This document shows positions 11,265 through 22,814 of a stretch of DNA of 22,814 nt, in pieces. A model generated the notes under the pieces. The model had not been told where the DNA came from, made no database searches, and was given only the letters and a program-made list of their open reading frames with translations. Source of the DNA: Bugula neritina (taxonomy: Eukaryota; Bryozoa; Gymnolaemata; Cheilostomatida; Bugulidae); NCBI GenBank assembly GCA_964035545.1, contig CAXIUT010000222.1:1-22814 (forward strand), written 5' to 3'. The translations under genes and the position numbers were made by a program. Each line of letters opens with the position of its first letter. The stretch's first letter is position 1.

Positions 11265-12092
11265 ATGTCTAAAAATAGCCAAAATCAAGTAAAAGTTGCT
11301 TAAGATTATTTAAATCCAAAGATTCAAAGATTCAAAACAGAAAAGTTATGAAATTTATAAATAAGACCTGATTTGACATTGTGTGATCGGTAGGTATTAG
11401 AACAATTGATTTTATCCTATTTTCATTGAGTTTTAAGAAATTATCTTGAGAATATTTGTTGACCCAACGGTATGTATTCTCAAATTAAATATTACCAAAC
11501 TATAAGTCCATAAAAGTGCGTGTTTTATAAATCTAGAAACTATTTTTAAATAAAAATATCCAGAATTACCCTTTCCAAAGAAGAAACAAAAAGATAACTT
11601 AAATAAAATCTTTCCAAAAATTCTGAGTTAAATCAGAAAAACTTAGATCAAAAGCTAAGAAAACATCGAGAGATGATATCTATATCACCTATATCCTTTT
11701 AATATCAATATTAAGGGACTTTGAAATTTTATTTGAATATTTTATTAGGTTCAAAGAAAGAAACCAATAAATAAACAAGTCAAACGTTATATGATGTTAT
11801 GAAATCGTTTAATTTTGCTTAAATTTGGTCAGTAAAATGTTTTTTAAAGTCAAAATCTTCTTTAAATCGAAAGTATACCATAAAATTATCTTACATTATT
11901 GACTCTAAATACAACAATGATCTTCAATTAATCCATTCATGGACAGTAGTCTTAGAAAAGATAAAATTAAAACTTTTAAAGCAAAATTTGATTATATTAT
12001 TAAAAATAATTGATATTTTTTATCATAATCTTCAGCAAAACATTTCAAAAAATAAAAAAGAAATACGAGATGATAAAATAGTTGAATTTTGA
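11265..12092 (+). CDS. Plus-strand hypothetical ORF with possible 5' exons
   Basis: The firmest part is a TGA-free frame of 206 codons from ATG 11472 to TGA 12090-12092, with balanced composition (QTLYDVMKSFNFAQIW, LQLIHSWTVVLEKIKLKLL). Upstream, ATG 11265 opens MSKNSQNQVKVAQDYLNPK. A 21-nt GT...AG interval with an in-frame TGA (11345-11365) would join this to DLTLCDRQVLEQLILSY, but two in-frame TGAs then separate it from the main frame. Either another intron, an indel or two genes are involved. The sequence is so A-rich that open frames carry limited weight. The start is divergent from the 248-aa gene. Confidence 0.4.
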
Positions 12093-12111
12093 TCTGTTAA
12101 CTCTAAAAAGA

Positions 12112-12695
12112 ATGATTATTATATTGATTTATTCTTAAATAATTATTAATATAGGAATTATTGGTCCTATAATTAACTTTATTAGCTAGGGAGCTCTCAA
12201 TAGTAATTCAAATATCTATTCGCTTAAATATTCTCATAACGTTTTATCCTTCTAAAAATATTCCAACATAGTTGATGATCATTTTTATCAAGGTCAAGTC
12301 TAGAAAGATAAGGAAAATACTTTAGATTATACCTTCGATGATTCAATCCAAGGACATTTCTGATGATTTTCTTTCTAAAAATAAAAGCTTCTTCGATCAA
12401 CTTAAAGTCTTTATTAAAAATATGAAACAAGGATGTTAGAAAAAACTTTTTTGAAATCAAAAAGATGCCTTTGTCAAGATTAGATATTGGAGAACCTGCA
12501 AGACTTAAAATATAAATGAAAAGGAGAGTTCGGTAAGAATCAATTTAGCCTGTCCTTCAAGAAGTTTTATTCATGAAAAATTATCATCTATACAAGATTA
12601 ACAAATCAAGAATATCGAAGATAAAAGTCTTTGATAAAGAAAAAAATTAGAGTAAGTCAATGTCCTTTCCTTTTTTTAAAAAAAAGTTAAAATGA
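12112..12695 (+). pseudogene. Broken or misread plus-strand coding region
   Basis: From ATG 12112 a hydrophobic start (MIIILIYSQIIINIGIIGPI) leads into a polar segment ending DYTFDDSIQGHF, then shifts by one base to DDFLSKNKSFFDQLKVFIKN and again at the six-A run near 12440 to PLSRLDIGEPARLKIQMKRR, ending at TGA 12693-12695. The three pieces in register total about 194 codons. It converges on the gene at 12778. It may be a decayed gene, or an intact gene with base miscounts. A competing minus-strand frame at 12224-12500 is Phe/Ile-rich and less protein-like. The function is unknown. Confidence 0.3.
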
Positions 12696-12777
12696 TAAGT
12701 AAACTATTATTTATATTATTATCTTATATATTGTAAAAGTTAGAAAAAAAATATCATAAAATATCACAAATGCCATC

Positions 12778-13488
12778 TCAATTAACAAAGTCGTCCAAGA
12801 AAAGAGCCCATTTCCTATTATTTTTGTATTTCTCCTCATGCTTCTCCAATAAGTCATGACATTCATTGTCTTCATTGCTAAACAAACATCTAAGAGCCTC
12901 ATAGGTTTAATCCTTGTCTTCTTTGTCTTCAGCAGACATTCTCAAAAATTAGAGTTCTTTCGTCTGGTTGAACCTCTTGTAAGCATCTTTGCTTTTATTC
13001 TTGAAAAAGTATGATTCGCATAGGAGAACAGAGTCTTTTCCTCTTCGTTTGGCCTTGCTGATTTTTCGGCTTAAGCCAAAAATTGAAGTTCTTATCATCT
13101 TGTTGATCATGTATATATGTCCTTTGGCGCTTTGAAGTTCAAGTGTTTCTTTTCTTTCTTTCTTGTTTATTTTCTATTATATCATTTATTAAGACTCTAT
13201 TTTGGTCAAAGAATTTGAATCTCCTGAATTCTAAAGGGATTAACACCTCATATCATCATAACATGAAGAGAAGTAGCAAGGATTAAAAGAAGAGGGTTCA
13301 AAAATATTCCAAATCGAAGAGTCATCATCTTGGACAAAATTTGAGTTAAACTTTTTTTTATCTGTATTGTAGCTTGAATCAATAGCCTAGAAGTTAAAAC
13401 CATCTATCATACTTAGTCTTTCTTAGATAATATCGTTGTTGTTGTTTTCGAAGAAAGAGTTGTCTGGATTTTCAAAATTTGATGTCAT
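12778..13488 (-). CDS. Hypothetical protein, 236 aa, paralogue of 10399-11145
   Basis: A clean 236-codon frame from ATG 13488 to TGA 12778-12780. The N-terminal 90 residues are Asn/Ser/Asp/Phe-rich and disordered. A basic helical middle (SAKGHIYMINKMIRTSIFGL, KAKRRGKDSVLLCESYFFK) follows, and it ends KHEEKYKNNRKWALFLDDFV directly before the final Asn and stop. This tail matches the gene at 10399-11145 at 16 of 21 positions, and both share the order acidic N-terminus, basic middle, acidic stretch, Trp/Phe tail. The two are therefore diverged members of one family about 1.6 kb apart on the same strand. No known domain is recognisable. Confidence 0.82.
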
Positions 13489-13639
13489 CAATTTTATATT
13501 ATAAATGATGATTCAAAGGCCATTGGATTTATACAAGCAAGCCACTTTGGTTCTCAAGCTTTATTTCAAGATATACTAACTGTTCCAAGGGAAATTAATA
13601 AGAATAAATCTGTTTAAGATGGTAATTTAGCTATTTTTA

Positions 13640-14300
13640 TTTTTTTGACTAAAGATAATTTAATCATTGTCAAAAAAAAAATATGGAAAATAAATATAAA
13701 GGTCATAAATGAGAATGTTTAATCTTAATCTAAAGTTAGCTTGAATATTATTAATCAGAATTTCAGTAACTAAAAAATAGCTCAAAAGAATTAAATACCT
13801 CTACGCAACTCTTTTCAAGATAAAAAATAAACTTAAATCAAATTTTGATTGTTAAATACTGATTTTAGAGGCAAAGGCACTATTTCTACATAAAAAATGC
13901 CTTAAAATACCAGTTTTTCATCAATAAATCTTAAAAAGGTACAAAGTCAAAAATTCTCTAGTCTGAAAACAATCTAAAATAAAAGCTGACAGCTTAAAAG
14001 ATGAACCATATCTATCATTCCATTCAAAGGAAATCCTAAAATAATGAAAGATAACCTTTTCGGGATTTTGAAAATGCAAATTTTTGAGTTGAAATTTAGG
14101 AGATCCTCTAAACAAAGGAGGATAATATAAATAAAAGAGCTATAAATAGATTTGAATTGACAATCTAACCTTCACTAGGTGACTTTAGAAAAGATAAAAG
14201 GTGAAAAAGATGCCAAAAATGTTTGATATTATGAATGACCATTTCCTTACTTAGAGTAAAACAATTGATTTGGATCTAATTCGTCTTAAAAAATGCTAAT
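13640..14300 (+). pseudogene. Unresolved plus-strand coding-like region
   Basis: All three plus frames contain protein-like segments cut by TGA: LEYYQSEFQQLKNSSKELNT, then (after a possible 18-nt GT...AG gap at about 13850) FINKSQKGTKSKILQSENNL, then VEIQEILQTKEDNINKRAIN after a TGA. No single gene model survives without assuming indels. It follows the start of the 236-aa gene divergently, as the 11265 region follows the 248-aa gene. It may be a degenerate second copy of that neighbour, but I could not show sequence similarity. The minus-strand ORF at 13921-14115 is Phe/Tyr-rich and probably a shadow. Confidence 0.25.
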
Positions 14301-14304
14301 ATGA

Positions 14305-14824
14305 TCATTGGAAGGCATAATAATATCCTTATCCTCCCCAATTATCTAAGAAAACTTGATAATTTTCATCTTTCTTCAATAAAAACTTTAAAATAATTAA
14401 AATAATTGTATCTATATTGACCAAAAAGTTAGAAAAGTTTATCCTATTCTTGAAAATGCTATAATTATTAGTTCTGAAGAATGTTTTTAAATTGAATATA
14501 AATAAGTTTTTTATAAATTTATCTACATAGGTATTAGGTAGCTAATATTTTTGGTACAAACAATCATAAAAATATTCTTTATTTTCATCATCCAACAAAT
14601 ATCTATCTATTATTTCCAATCAATTAAAGGATTTACACATATTGTAGCCTCAAGACTATGATTCTAACTTTTTTATTTTGAGTATTTATCCATACATAAT
14701 GCCATCAATGTGTTTTATTCTTTGCTACTAATATGAATTTTATCGTTTTGCTTTGAAATATTCTATTTCTTCTTGCCTATTTTGCTATTTTTTTCTTTTT
14801 CTCAAACAAAATAAAACACATCAT
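14305..14824 (-). CDS. Hypothetical protein, about 173 aa, three frame breaks
   Basis: The C-terminal 97 codons are clean and protein-like (RYLLDDENKEYFYDCLYQKY, then KDENYQVFLDNWGGQGYYYA), ending at TGA 14305-14307. Upstream pieces in other frames read KHIDGIMYGQILKIKKLESQ and QNRQEEIEYFKAKRQNSY. ATG 14824 (MMCFILFEKKKK) joins these if the seven-base A run near 14790 is one too long, one base is extra near 14657 and one is missing near 14630. The three changes agree with the total length modulo 3. The function is unknown. Confidence 0.5.
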
Positions 14825-15283
14825 ATTTATATCTCTTGAATTATCAATCCACAGGCTTTATCTAAATACTCACCCAATCTTCTTCTAATAATATATCTTT
14901 AAATCATACTATCCAGAAGCCATTTATATTTTGACTAACTAAACATTGCTCCATATGGTGCCTCCCTTTTTCCCTTTTTTATTAAACATCAATGGAAAAC
15001 TCCTATAATTAATGATAAATCAAATCGTCTTTATTTTTGATAGTCTAGAAAAAACAAAAAGATATTAGATAGTAATTTTTATTTAATAAAATTGATAATA
15101 ATTATTATCATTGATATATATTTATAAAGGGACCGATCGACACTACTAAGTCGAAGTAATACTAATTATAAAATAGAACCAATAATAAATATTGACAGTA
15201 AATGTTTGAAGATTCTTTGTTTTTTGATTGAATTATTGTAAAAATAACTATGTACATTATATTAACGTTTTTACATTACAACA
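14825..15283. other. Intergenic region, AT-rich, upstream of carrier gene
   Basis: About 460 bp between the start of a minus-strand gene and the start of the carrier gene, so it holds both promoters. Short frames here are open by composition only. A GC-richer patch, GGGACCGATCGACAC, sits at about 15129-15143, about 140 bp before the carrier ATG. I cannot assign it a function. Confidence 0.4.
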
Positions 15284-16149
15284 ATGGCAACATCTCTGGA
15301 TCTCGTTAAAGATCTCTTCTGCGGAGTTCTGTCAGGATGGGGGCAAGTCGTCAGCATGCTACCCTTCTAAAATATTAAAATCAAAGTCATCTCCAAACCT
15401 CTCTAGTATAATCAAGGCTATCTCCATGCGCTTAAAAAGACTATCTCAGAAGAAGGGCCACTTTCCCTTTATAAAGGAATGCTCTTTCCACTCATCGGAG
15501 TGGGTGCTCAAATATCAATGCAATTTGGTGTAGTTGAGACTCTCAAAAAGATGATGAAAGCAGATTTCGCAGATAAAGATGGTAACCTGCACTGGAAATA
15601 TTCTTTCCTTTCAGGACTAGTTTGTGGCGTTCCTAGTGCAATGTTCGTTGTACCTTCAATTTCATATAGACTCCTCTTGACCATGCTCGTTTCAAGGTAA
15701 CTCTCAACAAATAAAAAGGATAAGGCTCAATCTCTATGGCAAAATCCATCTACAAATCACACGGAATGAAAAAACTCTATCTTGGATTCTACCCCACTGT
15801 CATCCGAGAGTGCATCGGTCTTGCTTGCTTTTTCGGAGTCTATGATGCCTTGATAGGTAGCTTCAAGCATGATGGTAAAGTCAATAAACTCGGTTCTCTT
15901 TTATGTGGCTCACTAGCAGGAATGTCTTTCTGGGTCTTATGTTATCCTGCAGATTACATAAAGACAATAATTCAAGCCGATTCACTTTAAGAACCTAAAT
16001 TTCAAGGTTCAAAGCATGCATTCAAGATGTAAAAACAGAAAGGAGTTCCAATACTATACACTGGAATGTCAATAATGTTATTAAGAGCAACAGTAGCCGG
16101 AGCAGTAGGATTCATGTGTTTCTAAATCGGTAAATAAATTGTCTATTGA
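15284..16149 (+). CDS. Mitochondrial carrier family protein (SLC25), 281 aa
   Basis: Inner-membrane solute transporter with three repeats of about 100 residues. ATG 15284 to TGA 16147-16149 with one 20-nt intron (15650-15669) gives exactly 282 codons. Each repeat has the carrier signature P-x-[DE]-x-x-[KR]: repeat 2 TPLDHARFKV and repeat 3 YPADYIKTII fit. In repeat 1 (LPFQNIKIKV) the acidic residue is Gln, coded by TAA. GxLxG-type and aromatic motifs follow each (LSLYKGMLFPL, KLYLGFYPTVIRE, ILYTGMSIMLLRA). The length is typical for the family. PLDHAR and the REC motif resemble the carnitine/acylcarnitine and basic amino acid branch (SLC25A20/A29/A15), but the substrate cannot be fixed by eye. 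No presequence is seen, as is usual for carriers. Confidence 0.9.
15650..15669 (+). other. Intron of carrier gene, 20 nt
   Basis: The interval runs from GTACCT to CATATAG. Removing it joins GVPSAMFV to TPLDHARFKV and restores the second carrier signature, which the unspliced frame destroys. Confidence 0.9.
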
Positions 16150-16365
16150 TAATTTTTTATTCATATTATACTTATCTAATATCTAACCCAAAGAACATAA
16201 ATATCACACTCGAGAAATTCTAATTACTCTCTCCATACTAAGCAATAATTTAAAAGCCTATTACTTCTATTTCTACTATTTCTCAATCTATCTAAATTTA
16301 TCCTATTTCATATCCTAGATATTCTAATATTAAAGGTTTTCTATATTTGGTGACTATATTTAGTC

Positions 16366-17725
16366 ATGCTACATTTCCTCTTACACCTTTTAGTTCAAAA
16401 AAAGACAACTATCAGCCATATTCTCACTTTCCAATTTCATACTATTCTTACTTTTAACAGACGAACAAGCACGTGTTTTAGTAGTACCGCTAAAGATAGA
16501 TTTCTAACTCTTCTGAGGTGTCGACATCCGTCCAACCCGAACAACATCAGTTATCACCCATCTAGGTATATAATTTTTAAGATATTTATGGAAATAACAA
16601 TTATAATACACCACATACATTTTCTAGTGCACCATTTATATCTACTAAAGAATCCTCTTCTTGGCTGGTCGTCTGATACTCTCAACCATTTAAACATATA
16701 ATCCCTGGATATCTACTCCAAGGAGTATGTTGAAATCGACAGCACAGCCAAATTTATTGAGATAGTATCGTCCAAGAATATAAATCATATCACTGAATGA
16801 TGTCCCTAAATTTATTAAATTTATCAACTGATAAGCCCTCATTTCACCCAATTACGACCATTCTCCAGTAGATATAGCCAATCTACGCTGAAGGTAAAGT
16901 CGATAAGGTTATATTAACTTCTAGCAAAGATGCCTCTCGATTTTATCTTTGGTTTAATACAAGAGAGAAGGAAGCAGAGACGATATCTATGGTCTTGTAG
17001 TTTTGGGCAAGAGGATTAAGCGATGTAGAAGGAGCAAAATTTTAAATGTTGAGAGAAGAGTGCGATTATTTTTAATTATTGAAGTTATGTGAGATAGCTA
17101 TGCACCGAGAAGGAAGAGTTCATTGAGTTATTTTAACTAGAAACCTACTCGTCCTTCTTTTTTGAGATATTTTTTGAATGTTTTAGCCACTTGGGTTTAT
17201 ATTTTAGACCCTTTCATCCAAATACTTAAATATTATCTAAGTCTAGCTTCAAATCAATAAAATCATTTATTCTAGGATTCAAAAAAACCTTCGAAAGTTC
17301 GATCTTTAATAATTATACTTTTATTACGACCCAATAAAATCTATATACTTATGTCCCTTCATAAACACACGTTGGACTTAACTCTCTCTATAAACCTAAG
17401 AGCATCTCCTTACATCCCACCAATTCAATAGGTAATTCGTTCAACAATGGACCAACAAATCCGCCAGCACTCTAAAACAAATCCAAAATCATAACAACAA
17501 AACCTAATTTCCCAAACAAAGAAAATACTAAGCAAAAGTATCTAAAAAGACCAATACTATCAAACCTTTTCAAATGGATTTTATTCAACAATAGACGACA
17601 ACAAACCAGGAACATCATCAATAATAAAACGTCGAGATAATAAACTAAACTAAACAAAACGTCAACTATAATTATTAAATGAATTGTACAAAAATAAAAA
17701 TAAAGATCAAATAGTATTTATTTGA
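16366..17725 (+). CDS. Hypothetical protein, about 450 aa, several frame breaks
   Basis: Consecutive protein-like pieces run in one direction without a plausible stop. They are a Tyr/Gln/Ser-rich start (PYSHFPISYYSYFQQ, GNNNYNTPHTFSSAPF), SLDIYSKEYVEIDSTAKFIE, EGKVDKVILTSSKDASRFYL followed by WFNTREKEAETISMVLQFWA, EKEEFIELFQLETYSSFFFE, then an Asn/Pro/Lys-rich tail and STIDDNKPGTSSIIKRRDNK. They lie in different frames, joined by single-base shifts near 16396 (A run), 16680, 16805, 17110 and 17550 (A run). The N-terminal start is uncertain; ATG 16366 is the simplest. A clean 124-codon frame, 17351-17725, covers the end. It follows the carrier gene by 216 bp on the same strand. The function is unknown; regular interaction-domain-like helices in the middle are all that can be seen. 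Confidence 0.5.
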
Positions 17726-18119
17726 TTATTATAGAAAAGATATCAAGAACAAATTGAACAATAATAATCATAAATACATAGCATTGTTTCTCAGTATAAA
17801 TTAAAAAGAAACAGAATGTTCTAAAACACTAAAAGAAACAGTAAAGTTAACAAATATCTCAATAAAATCAAAAAAGGGTCATAACTATCATAAAGAAAAT
17901 AGTCGAATAAAGGAAATTAAGAAATAGGAAGTAAGAAACGAAAAGGATCAGAATAAGATATATAGATGTTGTTTGATAGAATGCATCCATACAGAAGAAT
18001 ACTTATACAAAAAAGAGGGAAAAGTAGAGGTGGAGTTTAGCCTTGGGGTATCTCGCAAAATAATTGATTTCTACTACCAGAAATATTAAAACATATTTCA
18101 ATTAATAAACATATATCTC
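17726..18119. other. Intergenic region upstream of SDHA
   Basis: About 390 bp, A-rich, with no ORF I can support. It must contain the SDHA promoter. A GC-richer patch occurs around 18018-18055. Confidence 0.45.
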
Positions 18120-20077
<1,958 letters not shown>

Positions 20078-20109
20078 TCTAAAGACATAATATCAACTAT
20101 TTTTTTTAT

Positions 20110-20842
20110 GCAATTAACCATTAAAAAAATCAAAATCTTAGCGATCAGCAATACAGGATTACCATTGCCTTCTCCCGCATGCTAACGATAAAAAGCCACC
20201 TCCTTTTTTAATTCCTTCACCTCTCTCTGCTCACGAACCAGTTCTCCATCAATCTTTTAAGATCGTCAAGTGGAACTCTTATTATCTTGTTACTATTTTA
20301 GGTAGCATGTTTGGTTGATGGCTATTTTCGATATTTTTAAGGAGTGGTTTAGGTATAGTCAGTTTTGATATGTTTTTGTTAGTGGTAGTCAGTACGAAGA
20401 CGAAGAGGCTGTTTGCTTGGAGTGCGTTAGTGAGTCATTTTGAACTGTTTTGGTAGTCGTTCAGTTTATAAGTAGCGATTGCTATCTTGAAAAGGACGAA
20501 AAATGTGACATCGTAAGGATGCTGCTACCTTCTTTTGGCTTGATTTTCTTTCTAGTTGGACTGGCAGTTTGACAGAATACTTTTTGTGTCCCGAAGGGAA
20601 TCTGATTCTTACTTCCAGTGACGCTATCTCTTTCTCCCTACCTCCTCTCATAGAATTTTGATCTGATCGATGGCTGTTTCCTGTCCCAACTTGATATTGA
20701 TCGATGAAGTGTGTGATTTGTTAGCAGAGCGACCCAGAGATTTCTTGGACGCTGTCTTCTCAACACTCTCTCGTACTTTACTATAATTTATCATTAAAAT
20801 ATTATTATCAAAAATAACTACATCACTTATAGATTCCTTCAT
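20110..20842 (-). CDS. Hypothetical basic protein with C-terminal coiled coil, frame breaks
   Basis: The longest clean piece runs from ATG 20651 to TGA 20217-20219 (144 codons): EKEIASLEVRIRFPSGHKKY, then basic Gln/Thr-rich sequence to VPLDDLKRLMEN. One base shift there continues into LVREQREVKELKKEVAFYRQ, a clear coiled coil ending near 20110. Upstream, ATG 20842 opens MKESISDVVIFDNNILMINY, which joins the first piece by one base shift near 20760, in place of TASKKSLGRSANKSHTSSIN in the unshifted frame. The whole gene would be about 240 aa. It converges on SDHA and is divergent from HSP60 (145 bp). The family is not recognised. Confidence 0.5.
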
Positions 20843-20987
20843 AACATATCTTGATATATCAATTCATGCATAGGTATAAATAATAGAGAAATATAGTTTT
20901 TGTTGGAGAGTTGACAGTTATAACTGAGTATTCTGAAAAGTCTTATCTATTTTTAATTGTGAAAGATAATTCACTTATATCAATATC

Positions 20988-22681
20988 ATGATCTCAACTC
21001 TAGCAAATACAGCAAACCTATCGCACACTTCCAACGATACTATGCCTCCAAACAACTCCTCTTCAGCAGTGAAGCCCGTAAAGAACTTCTAAAAGGAACT
21101 CAACAACTCTCCAATGCAGTACAAGTCACACTAGGACCAGGAGGAAGAAATGTCCTCCTTGATCAATCATACGGACCACCTAAAATCACAAAAGACGGAG
21201 TCACTGTTGCCAAAGCAGTCGACCTTCCAGAAAAGGCCACCAACATCGGAGCATCTCTCGTCAAAAACGTAGCCAACAAAGCCAACGACTAAGCAGGAGA
21301 TGGAACCACAACAGCTACTCTCTTAGCCAGATCAATCTACGAATAAGGATACAAAAAAGTAGAAGCAGGCATGAACCCAACCCACATCAAAAGAGGTATC
21401 GATATGGCTATTGAAAAAATATCAAAATAATTGGCTGACAGATCAACTCCAGTCAAAGGAAGAGAAGCTATCTACAATGTAGCCACTATTTCATCAAATG
21501 GAGATAAATAAATAGGAACTATCCTTGCTGATCTCTACTAGAAAATGGGCAACCATGGAATCATCACTATCAAATAAGGAAAAACTCTTCATCACTAAGT
21601 TTAGAATGTTGATGGCTTGAGCTTTGATAGAGGATATATTTCACCATATTTCCTGACTGACTAAAAAAAACAAAAAATATAGTTCGATAACTGCTTCCTC
21701 TTAGTTGTCTAAAAAAAACTCACTAACCTCAGAGAAATCCTACCTTTCCTTGAATACACTTATCAACAACAAAAACCTTTACTCATCATTGCCTAAGATA
21801 TCGAAGGATAACTCCTCGCAGGTCTTATTCTCAACAGATTAAAGAATAACCTAAAGGTATGTGCAGTCAAAGCTCCATCATTCGGTGATAATAGAAAAGC
21901 CATGCTCCATGATATTGCTGTCTTCACTGGAGGTAAATGTGTTAGCGAATAAACAGGAATGACTCTTGACAACTGTTCTAGTTCACCTGAAGAAATCCAA
22001 GCTACTCTTGGATCTGCCAAAAACGTTGCTATCAATAAAGATTAAACCATCATTCTGAACGGATCAGGATAAAAGTAACTTTGTTAGTGATGTAGATCTA
22101 GTATTTAAGAAAGAGTCGATACTATTCAAAATCAAATCAAATTGACTGAAAGTAGCTATGATAGAGAAAAATTAGAAGAAAGACTAGCCAAACTTAAAGG
22201 AGGTGTTGGAGTCATCAAGGTAGGAGGAGCCAGTTAAGTAGAAGTCGGATAAGTTAAAGACAGAGTCAATGATGCTTTATGTGCTACAAAAGCAGCCATT
22301 GCTGAAGGTATTGTCCCAGGAGGAGGGTCTGCCTTACTCTATGCTTCAGCCAACCTGGACTCTCTTGCTTCAAAATCAAACCTAACGTAAGGTGAAGTCG
22401 CTGGTATCAGAATAATCCAAAATGCTATCAGAATACCAGCAATAACAATCGCCCAAAACGCAGGATACGAAGGCAACTTAATCGCTGCAAAGTTATTATA
22501 AGAAAACAACAACGAAAGAGGATTCAATTCAGCTACAGGCAAATATGTAAACTTGAAGGAAAGCGGAATAGTGGACCCAACAAAGGTAGTGAGGACAGCT
22601 TTGGTACATTCAGGTAGTGTAGCTAGTTTGATGTTGACAACTGAATGCATGATATTCGATGAGCCAGAAAAGAAAGAATGA
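20988..22681 (+). CDS. HSP60: Mitochondrial chaperonin HSP60 (GroEL type), about 557 aa
   Basis: ATP-driven group I chaperonin that folds imported proteins in the matrix. The frame shows [20 protein letters not shown], the ATP-binding loop [69 protein letters not shown] and [20 protein letters not shown]. The length is normal for the family and the C-terminus ends EPEKKE without a Gly-Gly-Met tail. A 21-nt intron (22075-22095) removes an in-frame TGA. The start ATG 20988 is one frame away from the body. A single missing base near 21001-21003 would give [20 protein letters not shown], a convincing basic mitochondrial presequence. Many Gln codons are TAA or TAG. The stop lies 48 bp from the telomere. 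Confidence 0.95.
22075..22095 (+). other. Intron of HSP60, 21 nt with in-frame TGA
   Basis: The interval runs from GTAACT to GATGTAG. Removal joins LNGSGQK to [12 protein letters not shown]. Its length is a multiple of three and the unspliced frame hits TGA. This is the pattern known from Paramecium, where 3n introns carry an in-frame stop so that unspliced mRNA can be recognised. Confidence 0.9.
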
Positions 22682-22729
22682 TCAAATGCTATATATTTAT
22701 GATATATTTAGTGACAAAGTGATGATATT

Positions 22730-22814
22730 GGGGTTGGGGTTGGGGTTGGGGTTGGGGTTGGGGTTGGGGTTGGGGTTGGGGTTGGGGTTGGGGTTGGGGT
22801 TGGGGTTGGGTGGG
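22730..22814. repeat. Right telomere, (GGGGTT)n
   Basis: About 14 copies of GGGGTT end the window, with one irregular unit at the last bases (GGGTGGG). The orientation is correct for a right chromosome end. Only about 48 bp separate it from the HSP60 stop codon, so subtelomeric DNA is minimal. Confidence 0.97.

Noticed and set aside
11067-11666. Minus-strand TGA-free frame of 199 codons
   Set aside because: It is Phe/Ile/Leu/Tyr-rich as expected from the complement of A-rich DNA and overlaps the 5' end of the well-supported 248-aa gene; the plus-strand frame is more protein-like.
12224-12460. Minus-strand ORF of 78 codons
   Set aside because: Lies antisense to plus-strand pieces with more balanced composition and has no true ATG start; kept only as a possibility in the entry for 12112-12695.
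13921-14115. Minus-strand ORF of 64 codons
   Set aside because: Aromatic-rich, without an ATG, and antisense to polar plus-strand segments; probably a composition shadow.
17472-17657. Minus-strand hydrophobic ORF
   Set aside because: Antisense to the Asn/Lys/Gln-rich end of the plus-strand gene; hydrophobic only because it is the complement.
22339-22650. Minus-strand 103-codon ORF
   Set aside because: Exactly antisense to the conserved HSP60 C-terminal region.

Overview
This window reads as one complete, small somatic (macronuclear) chromosome of a ciliate. It opens with a C4A2 array and closes with a G4T2 array, in the correct telomere orientation at both ends. TAA and TAG are read as glutamine and only TGA stops translation. 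Reading it this way joins many short apparent ORFs into long frames of 922, about 775, 423, 397, 248 and 236 codons. Introns are tiny (20-23 nt, GT...AG). The G4T2 telomere and UAR=Gln code suggest an oligohymenophorean ciliate (Tetrahymena-like telomere, Paramecium-like intron size). I cannot name the species.

Layout, left to right: telomere (1-93); coiled-coil protein, minus (254-1447); divergent Cys-rich protein, plus (1562-2833); small minus ORF (2872-3192); 922-aa Gln/Asn/Ser-rich protein, minus (3221-5989); small helical protein, minus (6053-6351); about 775-aa protein with a Cys pair motif, plus (6613-8939); leucine-rich-repeat protein with four tiny introns, plus (9226-10330); two related minus genes (10399-11145 and 12778-13488) with poorly resolved, apparently coding plus-strand sequence between and after them; a broken minus gene (14305-14824); a mitochondrial carrier, plus (15284-16149); a long broken plus gene (about 16366-17725); succinate dehydrogenase flavoprotein SDHA, plus (18120-20077); a broken minus gene (about 20110-20842); mitochondrial chaperonin HSP60, plus (20988-22681); telomere (22730-22814).

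Three genes at the right end (carrier, SDHA, HSP60) encode nuclear-encoded mitochondrial proteins. The rest are proteins I do not recognise beyond coiled coils, LRRs and Cys pairs.

The main oddity is a 94-bp G4T2 array inside the 5' end of SDHA. It is about as long as the two true telomeres and oriented like the right telomere. Removing about 95 nt between a GT in the array and the TAG just after it joins an upstream ATG in frame to the conserved SDHA body. The array may therefore be a telomere-repeat intron, or a collapsed alternative chromosome end. The second oddity is uneven single-base frame damage. It is frequent at 11.2-17.7 and 19.7-21.0 kb, often in A or T runs, and nearly absent at 0-11.1 kb.
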